This document shows, piece by piece, positions 63,297-64,000 of a DNA stretch of 64,000 nucleotides; position 1 is the stretch's first letter; every line of letters begins with the position of its first letter. The notes beneath the pieces are model-generated. The model was not told the DNA's origin. It saw only the letters and a program-made list of their open reading frames with translations, and did not search any database. The stretch is from Alphaproteobacteria bacterium. GTDB lineage: Bacteria > Pseudomonadota > Alphaproteobacteria > Micropepsales > Micropepsaceae. A program made the translations under genes and the position numbers. The stretch lies in assembly GCA_017983635.1 (NCBI GenBank), contig JAGOBA010000003.1, forward strand, positions 372,001 to 436,000, read 5' to 3'.

Positions 63297-64000
63297 TCAA
63301 CACGTCTTCATCGGCTTGTCGCGCGTCAGCGCGCAGATCATTTTGCTGCCACGCGAGGGGCCGTAGGTGAGGATGAGCTGTTCTTTCAGCGTCTCCCACT
63401 TGTCCTTTGAATCGGCGACGGCGGCTTCCACGGCATGGCGGAAGTTGTCGTTGACGCGGCCGCGGTCGGTCTTGCCGTTGCCGGCGGCAGGATCAACCGT
63501 GCCCGTGTCCTTGTTCAGCGCCAGGTGCTTTACGCGCGGGAGCTTGCCGTCTTTGCCGTAGTTGCAATTGGCGGGCTCGGAGATCGCGGACTTTTCCTCG
63601 AAGCAACCGGAGATCAGGCCGGCCGGAAACGGTTTGACCGTGCGCAGGTCGAGATATGGCGCGGCGCCACGATTGTTGAGGCCGGGCGGGTTCAGCGGCG
63701 AGATCGGCGCGTTCTTGTCGGCGGCGTCGGTCCAGTTCGTGTGCGAGTAAAAATCCTGCGACGCATGCAGCAGAATGCCGAAGTGTTCCAACACGTTGCA
63801 CTTGGCGCGGCCTTTGATCTGACCACCGTACCGGCAAGCGACAATGGTGGGGATTTCGCTATCGCGGAGCCGGCCCTTCGCGTCGAGCAGGTCGCCGGCG
63901 GACGTCACCGCTTCGTCAAGTTTCTTGGCCATCCAGGCGCGGCAGGCTTCGATCTTCGCTTGCGCGTCGGTCTTCGATTGCGGATAGCCCGCGAGGTCGA
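63297..64000 (-). CDS. Zn-phospholipase/Het-C-like protein, 5' end beyond the window
   Basis: The frame is open from a TGA stop at 63297-63299 to the right edge; the ATG at 63930-63932 is internal because the upstream codons (GYPQSKTDAQAKIEACRAWM) continue the protein. Visible in the C-terminal 235 residues are LEHFGILLHASQDFYSHTNW followed by TDAADKNAP, the histidine/aspartate-rich motif of Het-C and Zn-dependent phospholipase C-like proteins. The rest (LRTVKPFPAGLISGCFEEKS) is unassigned. The N-terminus, and hence any signal peptide, is not in the window. Confidence 0.6.
   Translation of the reverse strand, partial: DLAGYPQSKTDAQAKIEACRAWMAKKLDEAVTSAGDLLDAKGRLRDSEIPTIVACRYGGQIKGRAKCNVLEHFGILLHASQDFYSHTNWTDAADKNAPISPLNPPGLNNRGAAPYLDLRTVKPFPAGLISGCFEEKSAISEPANCNYGKDGKLPRVKHLALNKDTGTVDPAAGNGKTDRGRVNDNFRHAVEAAVADSKDKWETLKEQLILTYGPSRGSKMICALTRDKPMKTC

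Overview
The window is a high-GC stretch of an alphaproteobacterial chromosome. The ribosomal gene order, the tRNA-Tyr/tRNA-Gly/tuf/tRNA-Trp/secE arrangement, the short-LID adenylate kinase, the two tuf copies and the accessory gene families suggest Caulobacterales, perhaps Hyphomonadaceae-like. The family placement is inference; no rRNA gene is present.

Positions 1-1767 hold the ends of small membrane-protein genes and a class C beta-lactamase-like serine hydrolase. From 34.3 kb down to 1.8 kb, all on the minus strand, lies one nearly uninterrupted expression-machinery block. In transcription order it is tRNA-Tyr, tRNA-Gly, tuf, tRNA-Trp, secE, nusG, rplKAJL, rpoBC, a strong terminator, then rpsL, rpsG, fusA, a second tuf, and the S10, spc and alpha operons ending in rplQ and a terminator. 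Visible control points are a TTGACA promoter before the tRNAs, an L10-leader-like region before rplJ, a hairpin between rplL and rpoB, a TTGACT/TACAAA promoter before rpsL, and a TTGACC/TATACT promoter that starts inside the end of adk and serves rpsM-rpsK-rpoA-rplQ.

From 34.3 to 42.9 kb there are an rRNA 2'-O-methyltransferase (rlmB-like), two tandem L,D-transpeptidases, a GNAT acetyltransferase coupled to metG, a small unknown gene, and a DUF1501/DUF1800 pair whose DUF1800 member carries a one-base frameshift.

The most interesting region is 42.9-47.9 kb, which looks like a complete multi-gene retron. In transcription order it holds a 628-residue helical-repeat-like protein, a winged-helix/SWIM zinc-finger protein, a 170-base non-coding element bounded by a 19-bp imperfect inverted repeat (a1/a2) with internal hairpins (msr-msd candidate), and a retron-type reverse transcriptase (NAxxH, QGAPTSP, YADD). 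The RT has a long N-terminal extension that begins with a predicted membrane helix. By analogy with known retrons this is a probable anti-phage defence system that makes a branched RNA-DNA molecule (msDNA).

From 48 to 64 kb are purM-purN, two PYROXD2/phytoene-desaturase-like FAD oxidoreductases behind a GcvT-like protein, a DUF433/DUF5615 toxin-antitoxin-like pair, a prolyl oligopeptidase, a GST, a DUF5916/CBM9-like outer-surface protein, and a GbsR/MarR-DUF4166-TIGR01777 operon with a palindromic operator. The window ends with a small membrane protein and a Zn-phospholipase/Het-C-like gene cut by the right edge.
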